Assembly: GCA_043228905.1 (NCBI GenBank)
Contig: JBHGNT010000001.1
Coordinates: forward strand, 18,786,001 to 18,850,000
Length of the DNA: 64,000 bases
Source of the DNA: Azolla caroliniana
Lineage: Eukaryota > Polypodiophyta
Reading direction: 5' to 3'
Shown here in pieces: positions 43,504 through 56,198 of the stretch. The notes beneath the pieces were generated by a model. The model did no database searches and was not told the origin of the DNA. It was given only the letters and a program-made list of their open reading frames with translations. A program made the translations under genes and the position numbers. Each line of letters opens with the position of its first letter. Positions within the stretch are counted from its first letter, which is position 1.

Positions 43504-44330
43504 TTGAACCCGGCAAAATGTTTGTTCGGAATAAATAGCGGAGCGTTATTGGGCCACATAGTGAGCAAGGACGGTATCGTAGTGGATCCAGACAAAGTAA
43601 AAGCAATCCTAGAGGCACCGGCACTAGCCACGGCAAAGGCACTAAGCCGGTTCTTAGGACAAATTCGATGGCATAGCCGAATGCTCCGGTATCTGGCAGA
43701 CCTGGCTACACCACTGCATGCCGCAATACATCGGACACCGTTCCGATGGACGGACACAGAAGACTAGGCTTACCAGGCACTAAAAGTATTGTTGTCACAA
43801 GCGCCGGTGGTGCAACCCCGGGATTGGTCTAAAGAGTTCCATGTGTTCCTTGACGCGTCCGACATCGCAATCGGAAGCGCGCTGATGCAACTTACAAAGC
43901 CGAAATGGTACCGGCTAGTCTATTATGCCAGCCAGAAGTTGTCCCAAGCGGAACGTAATTATTCCACGACGGAAAGGGAGGCTTTGGGTATGATCTACAG
44001 TGTCACCAAGTTTAGACACTATCTATTGGGAAGGAAATTTTCCTTTCACGTAGATCATTCGGCGCTTCTCTACGTGGTGTCCAAAGCATCACTCACCGGT
44101 AAGCTAGCCCGGTGGACGTTACTATTGCAAGAATTCGAGTTCGAGATATTCCACCGACCCGGCATACAACATGCGGTAGCAGACTATTTAAGCCGGTTAG
44201 ATTCCGGTGAAACCGGTGACAGAGTCCCAGACGACTTTCCGGTGCAGCGCTATTTAGAGTCACAGCAGAAACGACATCCGATAGTACGGTCGCAGAGGAA
44301 GACAAGTGGGTCACCAACATGCACCAATTT
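43504..44330 (+). pseudogene. RNase H of D
   Basis: LNPAKCLFGINSGALLGHIVS, then the RNase H fold from FHVFLDASDIAIGSALMQ (first Asp), through YSTTEREALGMIYSV (Glu) to FHVDHSALLY (Asp) and ADYLSRLDSGE. One TAG at 43765 replaces Gln. A frameshift near 44300 separates it from integrase. Confidence 0.88.
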
Positions 44331-45746
44331 CTGAGCACCGGCTTACCTCCGGAGGAGATGAACAGAGCCGAAAGGAAATGCTTAGCGGTTCAAAGCCGAC
44401 ACTTCTGTCTATTACAAGACACACTGTACCACAAAGGCGTAGATGGCATATGGCGTCGTGCAGTGCGCAACGACGAAAAGGGAATAATATTGCGCGAAGC
44501 ACACTACGGCGTGGTTGGAGGACATTATGTCGGAGATGCTATGACAAGGAAAACATTGAAGGATGCAGTTCGGTACGCTAAAGAATGTGACCTATGTCAA
44601 TGAATGGGCCAACCAACCGAACAAGCCAGAATGCCTCACCAGCCCGTGCTACCATTAGAACCATTTCAGAAATGGGGGCTGGATTTTGTCGGTCCTTTCA
44701 AACCACCGGCCATGAGAACCGGCAACCGGTACGTGATTGTCGCTACGGATTACTGCACGAAATGGGTGGAAGCAAAAGCACTACGCGACAACACCGCGGC
44801 ATCCACGGCAAAATTTTTATATGAATGCATCTGGTGCCGGTATGGATGTCCGATAGAGCTCATAAGTGACCAAGGTGGGCACTTCTTAGGGCAAGTAGTG
44901 GAAAGTTTGATGACATTTTACCTGGTGGTGCACAAATAGAGCACTCCCTATTATCCGCAAGCCAACGGATTAGCAGAGTCAACAAATAAAACACTACAGA
45001 ACATCCTGCGAAAAATCGTAAATGAGAACCAGACGGATTGGGATACAAAGTTGCACAGTGCACTCTGGGCCTACCGAACAACATATAAGACGAGTATCCG
45101 CACAACACCATTTTGCCTAGCATTCGGATTGGAAGCAGTGATGATGGTAGAGTTCCAAGTACCGAGTTTACGAATACAAATTCGGGAACGCCTAAATGAG
45201 AAGGAATCGGAAGCTATCCAGTTAAACGCGTTGTATGAATTGGAAGAACACCGGCTAGCCAACATCATGCACCTAGAACTAGAGCAGCGGCGAAGGAAAG
45301 CGTTCGTGGATCGTCACCGAAAAGGGAACGAAAAGATGTTCAGAATCGGTAAGCCAGTGCTCGTGTTCCAGACCCGGATGGGTAAGATGTCGGGAAAGCT
45401 ACGGTTTCGGTGGACCGGACCATACTGGATTACTCGTGAGTTCAACAGTTCCTACCAATTAGGGACACTCGCCGGCGAGGTTCTGGGTAAATGGGTAAAT
45501 GGGTTCCGAGTCAAACCATACAATGGATCCATGCCAAGAAACCCATTTGAACAAGTAAAGGGCGACACAACACTGGACACCGGTAAATCAGAAGAGACGG
45601 CCACACGTTCAGCAATCGGCAAGCGCGAAGCCGGTAAGAGGGAGCACGAGCCGGCAAACGACAACAACAACGCAACGGCAAGAAGTCCAGTGGCCGGCAA
45701 GGACCACAATCCGGATAGGGGTCCAGTGGGACCGGATGAGAATTAA
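44319..45746 (+). pseudogene. Integrase of D
   Basis: The zinc-binding part has HYGVVGGHYVGDAMTRKTLKDA and CDLCQ. The core has WGLDFVGPFKPP, VATDYCTKWVEAK, ELISDQGGHF and YYPQANGLAESTNKTL. The C-terminal part is open from 45051 (KMSGKLRFRWTGPYWITREF, LAGEVLGKWVNGFRVKPYN). Breaks are a TGA at 44601 (expected Arg) and a TAG at 44937 (expected Lys). There is no chromodomain; the tail is Lys/Asn-rich. Confidence 0.9.
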
Positions 45747-48499
45747 CAAAACCATTGTTATCCTAAAAGAAAATAAAATAAAATAAATAAAAATAAAATA
45801 AAATCAAAGTAAATCATGCAAGGGCGAGGGGTGAATGGACACATGCAAGAACAAGGAGTGAAAAGGCACTTTGTAAAGGTACGTAGTGGGCTATTAAAAG
45901 GGTATTAAACCGCCGCCATATGGCACGACATTCTATTTTAGTACACGACATGCACACACGTGGGTAAGAAAAAACAGGCGCGAACATGCAACAAGAAGAC
46001 CCCCGCCACATAGAAACCCTCACATTTCGCGAACAAAGGAGCACAAACGTAGACATGCGATTGAAGATCAGCAGACGCAAGCCCACACACACAGAGACTC
46101 CTCACACACAACCCTCACCAGCGCTCCCCGACCTGGATGAAGCCATGGACTGCCAAGCACTCTCTGAAGCAGCCAAGAAGAGGCTAAGGCAACACGGGTT
46201 AGAGGGTTTCCTCACAATCATGGAGGTGCCACCGCACCGGGAGGCGGAGAAGATAGTCAAAGAAATCGACACGGAATTGATCATGGAGGAGGCCATCCAT
46301 GCGTTGATTGGCCTTCCGGAGGGGGGTGTCTTCACCATCGACAACCCTACCCCGGAGCAGCTCTGAAAATATTTTGGGGAATACTCTCTGGCCAACAAGG
46401 CCTACCGGACACAGGGTGGCAAAGACCCACTCTTTCGGGAGATTGCCCGAGTGCTCCATGAATTTGGACATGTATACCCTCGATCCCCATGCATGCCTCA
46501 GAACCGGGCTGGCTTAATCATAGCCACATATGAAGGTGTGAAGGTGGACTAGGCGGTACTGATTGCGGATGGCCTTTGTGCGGCCATCGACTCTGTCAGA
46601 GGCAAGGAGGGTCGGAAGATATGGACGGCAGTGGTGCAATGGCTCACCCTATTGGCGCCACCTATCGAACCCATCAAGACCATGAAGCGGGGAAGAACAA
46701 CCGAAGGCACCCCGAAAACGGCCTCAAAACAGCAGTAGTTGTTGGCTTGTAAGGCAACCAAAGGGAAGGCGGCCGAAACGGACCAGGCGGCAAAGGAGCG
46801 CGCCAATAGGAAGCGGCAAGTGGAAACGTAGGAGGAGCCACCGGTACGACCAATCAAGATCAGGCTTCACCAACCAGTTCAACAAGCGCCAGACCCCTTG
46901 GCAGCGAAAATCTACATCAGGACTCAGGAGGAGGAAGCAGAGGAGGAACCGTTAGAGCACCTCCAGCGGCGCCAGAAGGCAAGCATCTCCGAACAAGCCG
47001 GGGAGCGTTCGGACCCAAAGAAGGATGGAACGCCTGTACCCCGCACTAAGCAGCCCACACCAAGGATGGAACCGGTTCGGACAGAACCAGTCACAGAGCT
47101 CCCTGCACAACAACCTCTACCGGCGGGTCAGGATATGGCAAGACCCGAAATGCAAGCGCCGGAAGTACAGTTGCCTACCCCACCAGCAGGCCAAGAGCAT
47201 TCAGAGGCAGAGCAGCCAACGAAACCGCAACCAGAAAGGCAAAGTGGTCACCAACAAGAGCCAGAGTTGCAACTTGACGCAACTAGACAAAACCGACCAC
47301 TGGCCAGCGACACCAATAGCCAACCCTCCGGGCAGACGCAACAACAGGGCACCGGTAGCCAATGGTTCCGGTGGATTTGAGAACAGATTGCCAGAGTGGT
47401 ACACTACATAGAGGCGGAAGAGAAAGCACAGATGGACCGGTTGCTCGTCACAACCAGAGAACTAGAAACGGCCCGGTCAAGGATCCAGAGCCTAGAACAA
47501 GATTTGGACCAAGGCACAGAAGAATTGGCCAAAATGGCCTTAACCGGACCACAGCTCCAAGCACCGGTGACTCTGGTCGATGTACAGAATAAAGAAACCC
47601 TGACACCTGTACATAGCAATAAGACCTCGGAGACGGAACTAGTCCCGGAGATAGTGGCGGGGCAAGCAAAAGAGCTTGCTGAATTAAGAGATGACCTGGC
47701 CGCACAGGAAGCATTACGCACCCGAGAGCGGGACTTGAAGAAAGCGGCAGAAGAAGAGCAACGAAAGACTGCTGAGAACCTCCATTGGGCAGAAGAGAAT
47801 ATGCGGAAAGGGCATAAGGCCTATGACCGGCTGAAGGAGGAGAAAGAGAAGGCACTGCAAGAAAAGGAGAAGTTGCGACGAATGGCAGACACAGAGATCG
47901 AAAGACTTAAAGAAGAACTCCGTCAACAGAAAGATCGGGAAGACCGCCCTCGTCGGCAACTCAACCAAAAGCTGAAGCAGAAGACCGGTGATTTTGAGCA
48001 CCTGCATCGGGACTACAAGCACCTGGATATAGAGCATAAGAAATGGCAGGAGACGATGGCAGAGCTCCGGCAGGAGGTGCATCGAGTTGAGACGGCGCTG
48101 GCAAAGGAACAGGCGGAAAGAACCACGCTGCTGGAGGAAGCCGCATAAGAACGGATGGAGCTGCAGAAGCAGCATTATGAAGAGAAGGAAAGAGCGACAA
48201 TGGTATTGCAAAGGCTGCAGAACACCTATCAAACCCAATTGTCACATTACCGGGAGCAGGAGGTGGATACGGTGGCACTGATCAAGCAGTTGAAGGACGA
48301 ACGACAAGCCACGGAGGACAAATCGAAGATGGGATTGGAGCGGATCCGGTTCATTGTCTAAGCATGGAGGAACAAGACCAAATGCTTGATTGACAAAAAC
48401 TCCGTGCAATGGTGGGACAAATGGGCAAAGCACACAGCCGAGCTCCAGTTGCTACGGGCAGACGCGGAAAACTGGCAGAAGGATGGCGACGATTGCTAC

Positions 48500-48941
48500 T
48501 GTCAGGAATAGTACTAAAGCAGAGATGGAACTAGTACTAAGAAGAGCAGTACTATTAGTACTAAGAGGACGGGACTGCGTAAGATTCCCAAGAGAGGAAG
48601 TGAGAAGAGGAGAGAGAGATAGCGAGGATGAGAGAGAAAGAAAGATGACGACAACAACTAATATATTATGTGAAAAGATAAGGACAAGCAGCTAAGAGGC
48701 TTAAGACTGGCGTTGAACCAATTTGGTGTGCAACAATTCCTTGTGCCTCCTTTTATAGTGTTTTTTAGGAATAATCCTAAAGCTTCTAGAATGTTCCAGA
48801 GAGATCTGGAATATACATCAATTTTCTATGATAAAGTATAAATGAAAATAATATCCTACAAATTACAATTCATAGTCTAATGGTAAGAGCTCGACCCATG
48901 TAGCATAAGGTCATGAGTTCGAGTCTTGCCATATCATGACA
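48500..48941 (-). repeat. 3' LTR of B
   Basis: 442 bp. On the minus strand TGTCATGATATGG...TCCTGACA. Contains several TAGTACTA-type palindromes and, at the U3 start, the antisense tRNA-like segment 48870-48939. Confidence 0.92.
48870..48939 (+). other. tRNA-like segment in the U3 of B (3' LTR)
   Basis: Reads TAGTCTAATGGTAAGAGCTC (A-box-like) and, after about 30 bases, GAGTTCGAGTCTTG (B-box-like), antisense to the element. Not a functional tRNA: the stems are imperfect. Confidence 0.6.
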
Positions 48942-48959
48942 CTATCACGACAAGTGGAA

Positions 48960-50497
48960 CGAGTCGGCACTGATTGCGGACCGGGTTTGTCCGGATACTT
49001 TCGGTGGAAATCAGCCAGAAGATCCTGTGCATTGGCAACATGCTCGACGGGTTCCCAAGTACGTTCGCTCAAACTATAACCAAGCTAATCGACCAAGTAA
49101 TAAAGTTTGTTGCGAACAAGTTTGGAATCGAGGAGGGCAGCAATTTCATACTCTGGGCCAGCGTCCAACTCTAGCGGGGGCGGCGGTGGTGTCACACGAT
49201 CGGGAATGGTGTTTGCCTTATAAGGTTCAAGAAGTGAACAATGGAAAACCGGATGTATCTGAAGCTGTGGAGGGAGATCAAGGAGGAATGTGACATCATT
49301 AATCTTACCCGTAATACGGAAGGGACCGAGTCGTCAATAATCCAACTTGTCGCACGGTCGAGTAGTCTTGATGTGACGACGTAAGAGCCATACTCGATCT
49401 CCGATGGCAAAAGAGGAGGGAATCTGATCACGATCCTCATAAGTCTTCTGTGTGTGTTGAGCATGATGAAGGTGAGTAGAGAGATCCATCTGGATCTTGC
49501 ATAGCCTCTCCAAATGATTTTCGGCACGAGGGTTGGTAGGTAGCTCCGGGGTGTCGATCACCGACCAGCGAGGATGGAAACCGGTATAAGCGAAAAATGG
49601 GGAGACCCGAGTCGAGGAGTGAATAGCATTATTATACGCAAACTTCGCAAAGTGGAGAATCTCGGCCCAATCGTCCTGTTGATAACTCAGGAAACACCGG
49701 AGATATTGCTCCAGCGTTTGGTTTGGTCGTTCCGCTTGCCCGTCGGTCTGAGGATGGTAGCCAGAGGAGATGTTGCAGGAGACCTGGATCATCTTGAAGA
49801 GATGCTGCCAAAATTTGGAGACAAAGTGCGGTCCTCGGTCACCGATGATACTGTCTGGGAGGCCATGATGCCGAAATACCTCATGCATAACAAGGGCGGC
49901 GGTTTCCTCGCTAGTGATGGCTTTAGTACACGGCACAAAATGTGCCATCTTCGTATATCGATCGATGACGGTTAGGATAGCATCGAACCCCTTCTAGACC
50001 GGCAGATCTGTGATAAAATCAAGACAAATAGACTGCCACAGCTTACTTGGAATCGGTAAGGGTTCCAACAAGCCATATGGATGGTGTCGTGGCATCTTTG
50101 CTCGGCAGCAAGCATCACAGGTCCGAATGTAGTCGTCGACAAAACGGCGCATGTGGGGCCACCAAAAAGATCGTTGCACTAGCTCCAACGTCTTAGTACT
50201 ACCGAAATGTCCCGCCGTATGGGTGTCGTGACAATGTTGGACGATTTGAAGGCGACAGGAGCAATCGGGGACATATACGCGCTTTTTAAAGAATAACAAA
50301 CCATCATGATATTCGAATTGTCGGTAGTCAATACCTGGTTGTTGAGACTGAGAATAGGATGCCCGAGAAGTATCAATGTGCACCAGGATGTCTTGAGCAA
50401 AACTATCCGTCTTCAAGGTTGCATGTATGTCATCGGTAATCCGTGAATCCATCGGGGTGTGAAAAATCCGCGTCGTGTGCAATCGTGTTGGTCCCAA
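48960..50497 (-). pseudogene. Integrase and chromodomain of B
   Basis: 50497-49994 carries the zinc-binding part (HDTHTAGHFGSTKTLELV, CDACCRAKMPRHH) up to LDFITDLPV. 49948-49334 carries the core (IIGDRGPHFVSKFW, PQTDGQAERPNQTLEQ) and the C-terminal WLLRRHIKTTRPCDKLDY. After a stop comes HPVFHCSLLEPY and a chromodomain (EYEIAALLDSKLVRNKLYYL) with one TAG in place of Trp. Confidence 0.88.
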
Positions 50498-50509
50498 GAT
50501 TAGTTGCTT

Positions 50510-51985
50510 TTAATTATCAAATGTTGCATCACCAGGACGAGGTGCAAGATATGAACGCCGTGATAGTGCATTTGCTTTTCCTTGCTGCTTCCCCGGTCGA
50601 TATGTGATTTTGAAGTCGAAACGCGTAAGGAATTGCGCCCACCGAGCTTGCCGTCGATTTAGTACGCGAGCGTTTTGAAAATAAGCAAGATTTTTATGAT
50701 CACTAAAGACAATGACCTGATGTAGAGAGCCCTCTAAGAAATGCCGCCATTGCACAAATGAATCCACGATGGCTAATAACTCCTTGTCATGTATTTCGTA
50801 GTTGATTTCTGCGACATCGAATTTGCGCGAATGGAAAGCCACCGGATGCAACTCTTCTTTATCTCCTTGTTGAGAAAGGATGCTACCGAGGGCGAAATCT
50901 GATGTGTCGGCCTCCATGATGAATGGTTTGCTTGTATCCACATGAGCTAGAATCGGTGCTGATGTAAAGGCTTTCTTAAGATGCCGAAAAGCCATATCTG
51001 CTTCGATGGACCAAAGAAATGCTTGGCCCTTCTTCATAAGTTGTGTGAGAGGTAAAATAATCTTTGAGTAATCCTGTATAAACTTACGGTAGAAGTTAGC
51101 AAAACCTAGAAAACATTGTACATCTTGTACCGACCGTGGAATTTGCCACTCTAGTACAGTTTGGATTTTAGCTGGATCCATGGCGATGCCCTTTGAGGAG
51201 ATGACGTAGCCTAGAAATTCCACTTGCTTGCAGTCAAAGCTACATTTTTCTAGCTTGGCATAAAGACCATTCTCGCGGAGTCGCTTTAGTACTAATAGTA
51301 CATGAGAATCGTGCTCTTCCTGGGTCTTCGAATAAATCAATAGATCATCTAGATAGATGATCAAACAGATATCCAAGAGGTCTCTGAATATATCATTTGC
51401 CATGTGTTGGAAGACTGCGGGTGCATTGGTTAGGCCGAACGGCATAACAGTATACTCGAAATGCCCATACCGCGTGCGAAAGGCGGTCTTCCATTCATCT
51501 CCCGGTCGGATCTGCACGAGGTTATACACTCCTCGTAGGTCAATTTTAGTAAAAAACTTGGCACCATTAACTCGCTCTAAAAGGCTTGATATAAGAGGAA
51601 GTGCATACCTATTCCGGATGGTGACTTTATTCAATCCGCGGTAATCAACGACGAGACGAAGTGAGCCCTCTTTCTTCTTGACAAAGAAGATGGGTACACC
51701 GGCCGGAGATTTTGAATGACGGATGAACCCGCTTGCCAAGTTCTCCTCTATGTAGGCTCGAAGGACTTCTAACTCGGTGGGTGACAAGTTGTAAATTGGT
51801 CCCCATGGTGGCTCGGTTCCTGGTTGTAAATCAATGGGACAGTCATAGGGACGGTGATGAGGAAGGGTACCGGCTTTTACCTTGTCAAATACATCGGCAT
51901 AAGGATGATATTTTGCCGGAAGTTGTACTAAGGAGTCCTTCTTAATAGTGCTTGAAGGATGTATTGATATTGCAAATAGGAACAT
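50510..51985 (-). pseudogene. RT and RNase H of B
   Basis: 491 open codons: FIRHSKSPAGVPIFFVKKK, LRLVVDYRGLNKVTIRNRY, the catalytic IIYLDDLLIYS, then RNase H from FIMEADTSDFALGSILSQQ to ARWAQFLTRFDFKITYRPGK and a terminal NALSRRSYLAPRP. Compared with C there is one stop after AFDN, where C reads on into integrase. It lies between protease and integrase. Confidence 0.92.
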
Positions 51986-52060
51986 TGCCTCCTTGTGTCC
52001 TTCTTCGCGTAATTGATGGAGTGAAATGGTCGAAACTCGGCGAGTAGATTCTTGGGGTGG

Positions 52061-52513
52061 TCAATATCGGGCTTCTCTTGTTCTCCAATCTATGGCTGGA
52101 TTATGTAATTCAAACCAAGGTAATCCTAGGACAATGGGATGCTCTGGACTACTAATTATATTAAATGATATTACACACACAAAACTACCTAGGACAACTT
52201 GAATGGGTTCTGATTCTTCTACAATATTCCCGGAAGCAATGGGACGACCATCAATGACCACTACAGATGCGGGACAAGGAAGTTTCCTTAGGGATATCTG
52301 AGAAGCTTGGGCAAAATTTTGATCCATAAAACAGGAATTAGCTCCGGAATCTAAGAGTGCTAGGACGGGTACTGGGGGAGTACTTTTAGTACTAACAATG
52401 ACTTGGGCTAGGAACACATTGCTAACTTGCTTCGAAGGAATGGAACCACTAATGGGTTGTACAGATCTAGGGCTGCTGTCCAACCAAACGGCTCCTATTT
52501 TGGCTGGACTCAA
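52061..52513 (-). pseudogene. Protease of B (start of pol)
   Basis: Overlaps the end of gag in the -1 frame. Active site LALLDSGANSCFMD; later VLGLPWFELHNPAIDW. Ends at a stop where C continues as REIRLRQTQG, so pol of B is broken here. Confidence 0.88.
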
Positions 52514-53667
52514 TCGTTTAACTCTTCATCTAATTGACTAAGGATTTCAAATTTGTTTGAGATATTTCGGCTATTAGTACTATGAATACTATCTGACACT
52601 CTATTAGTACTATTAATACTATCAGACACTCCGAAGGGAAGAATTGACTCGGGTTTAGTACAGGAGATGATTTGATTTACATGTCTTCTTGGCCTATGGG
52701 GACAATTGATGGCGGTATGCCCTGGTCCACCACAATAAAGACATAATCGATTGGCACGTTGTCGTTGCTTTTCTTCTTCCGATAATAGGCCGCATCGACG
52801 CATGGTGTCAATCTCCATCGGTGTCGGAATATTGGCTTGAGGTACATCGCGCGCAAACGGTTTAGTCGTGATTGAGGCGTATGTGGGTTCCGGCCGAGAG
52901 CGTGGTATTTGTAACTGACGTTCCGAACGCCGTTCGAAAAGGCGGTTGTCGCATCGGACCGCTCGACTGATTGCCTCCGTAAAAGACTTTGGTTCTTCGG
53001 GGAAGGTTAAAAGCAAATCTTTGACATCATTGCGCAAGCCGTAGCGAAACTGCTCCATGAGGGCCTGATCATCCCAGGGGATATCTGAGGCGAGTAGACG
53101 GAAATCTACCGCGTAGGCAGAGGCTGGACGATCGCCTTGACGCAATCTTCGGATCTTGTTGATCGCCGTCCTGATGCTATCGGTATCTCCAAAGCAATCT
53201 TTAAACTCACCAATAAAATCTTCAAAGTTATTAAGCAAGGGCGATTGTTTTTCTAGAAGCGGAGCGAATCATGCCAAGGCTGAGCCGCTAAGTAACGTGC
53301 CTATTAGGCCGACTCGAGATTCATCAGTGGGATATCGGGAAGGATGCATCTGGATGACTAAGCGTACCTGATTCTGGAATCCCCGGAATTGCGATCGCGT
53401 TCCATCAAATTTCGCAGGAAGTCCAATCTTGGGCTCTTTATGAAATACTTGGGGACTTGATCCTTGTTGTTGCAATGCTGCTTCGAGTTGTTGTACTCGT
53501 AACGCTAACTCCCCATGTTGTTGTTGCGTTTGTTCTTTTTCGAGAGCGATTTGTTGCAGATCCCCTATCAACCGTTGGTTTTCTTGTTCCAGGGCAACCA
53601 ACTTTTCTTTTAGGCACTGTAACTCAGAGAAAACGGATTGATATTCTTGGGCGCTAACAGTAGCCAT
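52510..53667 (-). pseudogene. Gag of B
   Basis: Starts MATVSAQEYQSVFSELQ. Coiled coil (residues about 10-60, Leu/Gln/Glu-rich), the capsid-like region (FRGFQNQVRLVIQMHPSRY), then a TGA in place of Trp near 53266, continuing 53238-52510 (IRTAINKIRRLRQGDRPASA). One zinc knuckle, CLYCGGPGHTAINC. Ends GTTAAACGATTGA, like C. Confidence 0.9.
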
Positions 53668-53726
53668 AGTACAGGGAAAAGGGTAGGAGGATGAGGGAGA
53701 ACAACAAGTAGGCTGGAGGAAAGGGA

Positions 53727-53738
53727 AAATTGGTTCAA
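53727..53738 (-). other. Self-priming site of B
   Basis: The minus strand reads TTGAACCAATTT just inside the 5' LTR. It is exactly complementary to AAATTGGTTCAA in the same LTR (53967-53956), 33 bases after the first T of the TATA box (54000). Confidence 0.75.
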
Positions 53739-53740
53739 AC

Positions 53741-54184
53741 TGTCAGGAATAGTACTAAAGCAGAGATGGAATTAGTACTAAGAAGAGTAGTACTATTAGT
53801 ACTAAGAGGACGGGAGTGCGTAAGATTCCCGAGAGAGGAAGTGAGAAGAGGAGAGAGAGAGATAGCGAGGATGAGAGAGAGAGAAAGATGACGACAACAA
53901 CTAATATATTATGTGAAAAGATAAGTACAAGCGGCTAAGAGGCTTAAGACTGGCGTTGAACCAATTTGATTCAAAACAATGCCTTGTGCCTCCTTTTATA
54001 GTGTTTTTTAGGAATAATCCTAAAGCTTCTAGAATGTTCCAGAGAGATCTGGAATATACATCAATTTTCTATGATAAAGCATAAATGAAAATAATATCCT
54101 ACAAATTACAATTCATAGTCTAATGGTAAGAGCTCGGCCCATGTAGCATAAGGTCATGGGTTCGAGTCTTGCCATATCATGAAA
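53741..54184 (-). repeat. 5' LTR of B
   Basis: 444 bp, close to 48500-48941. TATA box TATAAAA at 54000-53994. The antisense tRNA-like segment is at 54113-54182. The outermost end has one base changed (TCATGAAA instead of TCATGACA). Confidence 0.92.
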
Positions 54185-54716
54185 ACTACATGCTAACGAA
54201 GGAGGACTTCACCACCGTAAGAGATGAGTTAGCCGAAGATTTTGTAACTCTGGCGGAGGAGCAGTCAACAGTGGTCCGACAACTTGTAGCACAGCTAGAT
54301 GATGCTCAAATCCAGTTTGAGAGCTATGAGTGGACGAGGCTACGGAGAGAAGAAGCAAAGCAGGCGGCGACCGTCAACCTCAACGATGAGGAGCCATCAC
54401 CGGAGCAAGGACCGGAAGGAGACAAGGCTGGGGCGAGTCAACCAGAGTCAAATCTGGCGGAGTAGCTAATGGAGGAATCACCGCCACAACCGCCGGTACT
54501 GGGAGCCGAACAGACGCCATCTAAGGAGCAACAGTCGGAGGAGCCGAAGCCACAACAACAGCCGCAACCGGAGCAATAGCAGCCACAACATCAACAATAG
54601 AGTTCCAAACAACCATTGGATACCTTGGAGAAGAGTATTCTAGATATCTTGGACGAAGGCTAAGGGCCGGATAGTGGGATTCGACGTACAAGGTACTGTC
54701 CCACGGGCGTGCCATG

Positions 54717-55168
54717 TGTTACCCGGCTGGCAAAGAGGAGTAAAAGACCAGAATGTGAAAGGGATGGTTATTCGGAATATATTTTAATTAAGTAGAGTAG
54801 ATTATAATTATGTAGTGAACGGACGGACCGGAATTGGTATGCCGATCCGGATCCGGACCGGTTCCGAATAGATGCCGGTTGGCACCGTTTTGTACGCAAC
54901 ACCGGTGACCTATATAAAGGCCCGGTTACAATGTATAACTTTAACGGAGAATTAATATAAGCTTCTTGTTTTATCTTCACGTATTGATTACCGTTCTGTA
55001 TTTATTGTTATATCTTACGCGTGTATTAAGTGAATGCTTTATCGCTAAGTAGCCAATTAAGTCGGATTAATTGTTGTGTCTTAAGTTATTTCGCCATAAC
55101 ACCCCTTTGGTGAAGTGTCTTCCGGAGACACCTTGTGTTAGGCCATTGTCCGGCCCTAAGGATTAACA
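54717..55168 (+). repeat. 3' LTR of D
   Basis: 452 bp, TGTTACCCGG...AGGATTAACA. Followed by TSD TCTTC. No convincing polypurine tract precedes it. Confidence 0.93.
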
Positions 55169-55173
55169 TCTTC

Positions 55174-56198
55174 CAGTCTCCGCTCGAGTTATCGGATCCG
55201 TGCCGCCAACAGCTCCTCTCTGCGGACTAGTCAACTGCCAACCACAAAGAGATCATCCTTTCCACCGGCATGATCGGTTTCTATCCGAACATAAGCTCGG
55301 CCGGCATGCATCCGGTCACCAAACTGTGCGTAGTTTGGTCGAGCCAAAGCGCACAGGGAAATAGTCTCGACCAGTTCCTCACTCATCCGTCACACGATTG
55401 CACCAATGCTTTCTCGATCAGCCTAGGATCCACGCTTGACTTCCCATTCGCCTCCGGATTGTAAGATGTGGTGAGGGAAAGGTTTACGCCTAATCGGTTG
55501 AACAACTCAGCTCCTCAACTCCTCAACTTCCTGCGCATCTAGCTCCCCTTGGTCGGCCACGATCCTACCCACGCACCCGTATCAGCGAACAACATCTTCT
55601 ATTAGTAACTTGCATATGACCGCGGTTGTCTTGTTCGTCAATGCTCATCCCTCCACTTGATTCGTCAGATCTTCTCTCACGAGCACTAGGTATCGCATCT
55701 GTCCTACCCCCTTCGGCATCGTCATCAAGTGGACCATCCACTTGAAGTGTATGGCTGGCGGTAGGTCGGGTGTAACATGTCTCGGTGCCGTACTTTGGAA
55801 TGCACTTGGCAACTCTTGCATGTCGTTACAAAATCGTGCACGTCCCAGTACTTCCCAAGCCACCAATACTTCTCCTTTAGTTTCTCGAACGTGGCCCATG
55901 TGCCTCGATGTCCGGACCAAGGAATCTCGTGGAACTCCGTCATCAACACCAATTGGGGTTCTTCCTGCGTCACCATGCAGAGTGGTGCGTCGTTCCGCTT
56001 CTTCGGATGCCGCCAGATTTTCCCGCCTCGTAGGAAGAATTTGTAACCTTTCTTCTGGAGTCGACTTGCTTCTTCTTTCGTCCACGACACTTTCGTCATC
56101 ATCGTGCTCAGGAATCTTCCGTTCAGAAGCCACTCCCCATTGTAGTCTTCCTCATTGAACTCGTTCAGGGACAGAGTGCTCCGCTTGTTCGCTGACAT
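55174..56198 (-). pseudogene. Integrase of G (zinc-binding part and core), broken
   Basis: 56198-55725: KIWRHPKKRNDAPL, then HEIPWSGHRGTWATFEKLKEK (His pair), TCKSCQVHSKVRHRD (Cys pair), and HFKWMVHLMTMPKGVGQMRY (start of core, seen in 56133-55645). Downstream, towards 55174, the core and C-terminal part are degraded; they continue at 39406 beyond D. Confidence 0.85.

Larger units (their letters stand above)
48500..54184 (-). mobile_element. Element B: chromovirus (Tf1-like gypsy), decayed
   Basis: LTRs 48500-48941 and 53741-54184. Flanks GCTAC (48495-48499) and ACTAC (54185-54189) agree in four of five bases, a slightly decayed TSD. Gag, protease, RT, RNase H, integrase and chromodomain are in gypsy order. 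It is the same family as C but with stops in gag, pol and chromodomain. Inserted in the extra ORF of D. Confidence 0.93.
45986..54663 (+). pseudogene. Extra 3' ORF of D (coiled-coil, unknown), split by element B
   Basis: Pieces 45986-46366, 46370-46740, 46898-47380, 47396-48148, 48155-48361 and 54169-54663 follow one another with single stops. The N-terminal part holds the family signature (KYFGEYSLANKAYRT, GLIIATYEGVKVDW). The centre is Pro/Gln/Glu-rich. From 47396 to 48360 it is a long heptad-type coiled coil (Glu, Lys, Gln, Leu). After element B comes LVAQLDDAQIQFESYEW and a Gln/Pro-rich tail ending SILDILDEG. Total about 1000 residues. It lies about 240 bp after integrase. Conserved in A and I, so it is part of the element. 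Function unknown. Confidence 0.75.
39407..55168 (+). mobile_element. Element D: Tat-like gypsy retrotransposon with extra ORF, decayed
   Basis: LTRs at 39407-39854 and 54717-55168, TSD TCTTC at 39402-39406 and 55169-55173, primer-binding site, gag, protease, RT, RNase H, integrase, and a roughly 1000-codon extra ORF split by element B. The internal length without B is about 9.2 kb. Gene order is complete; most damage is single stop codons of C-to-T type. Confidence 0.95.

Noticed and set aside
39910-45746. TAG read as Gln (altered genetic code) because many TAGs stand at Gln positions in D
   Set aside because: The intact elements J and C use CAG/CAA for Gln, have no in-frame TAG, and other stop types also interrupt D; deamination explains it better.
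48870-48939. Functional tRNA gene
   Set aside because: Box-like words exist but the stems and anticodon arm are imperfect, and it is repeated as part of LTRs.
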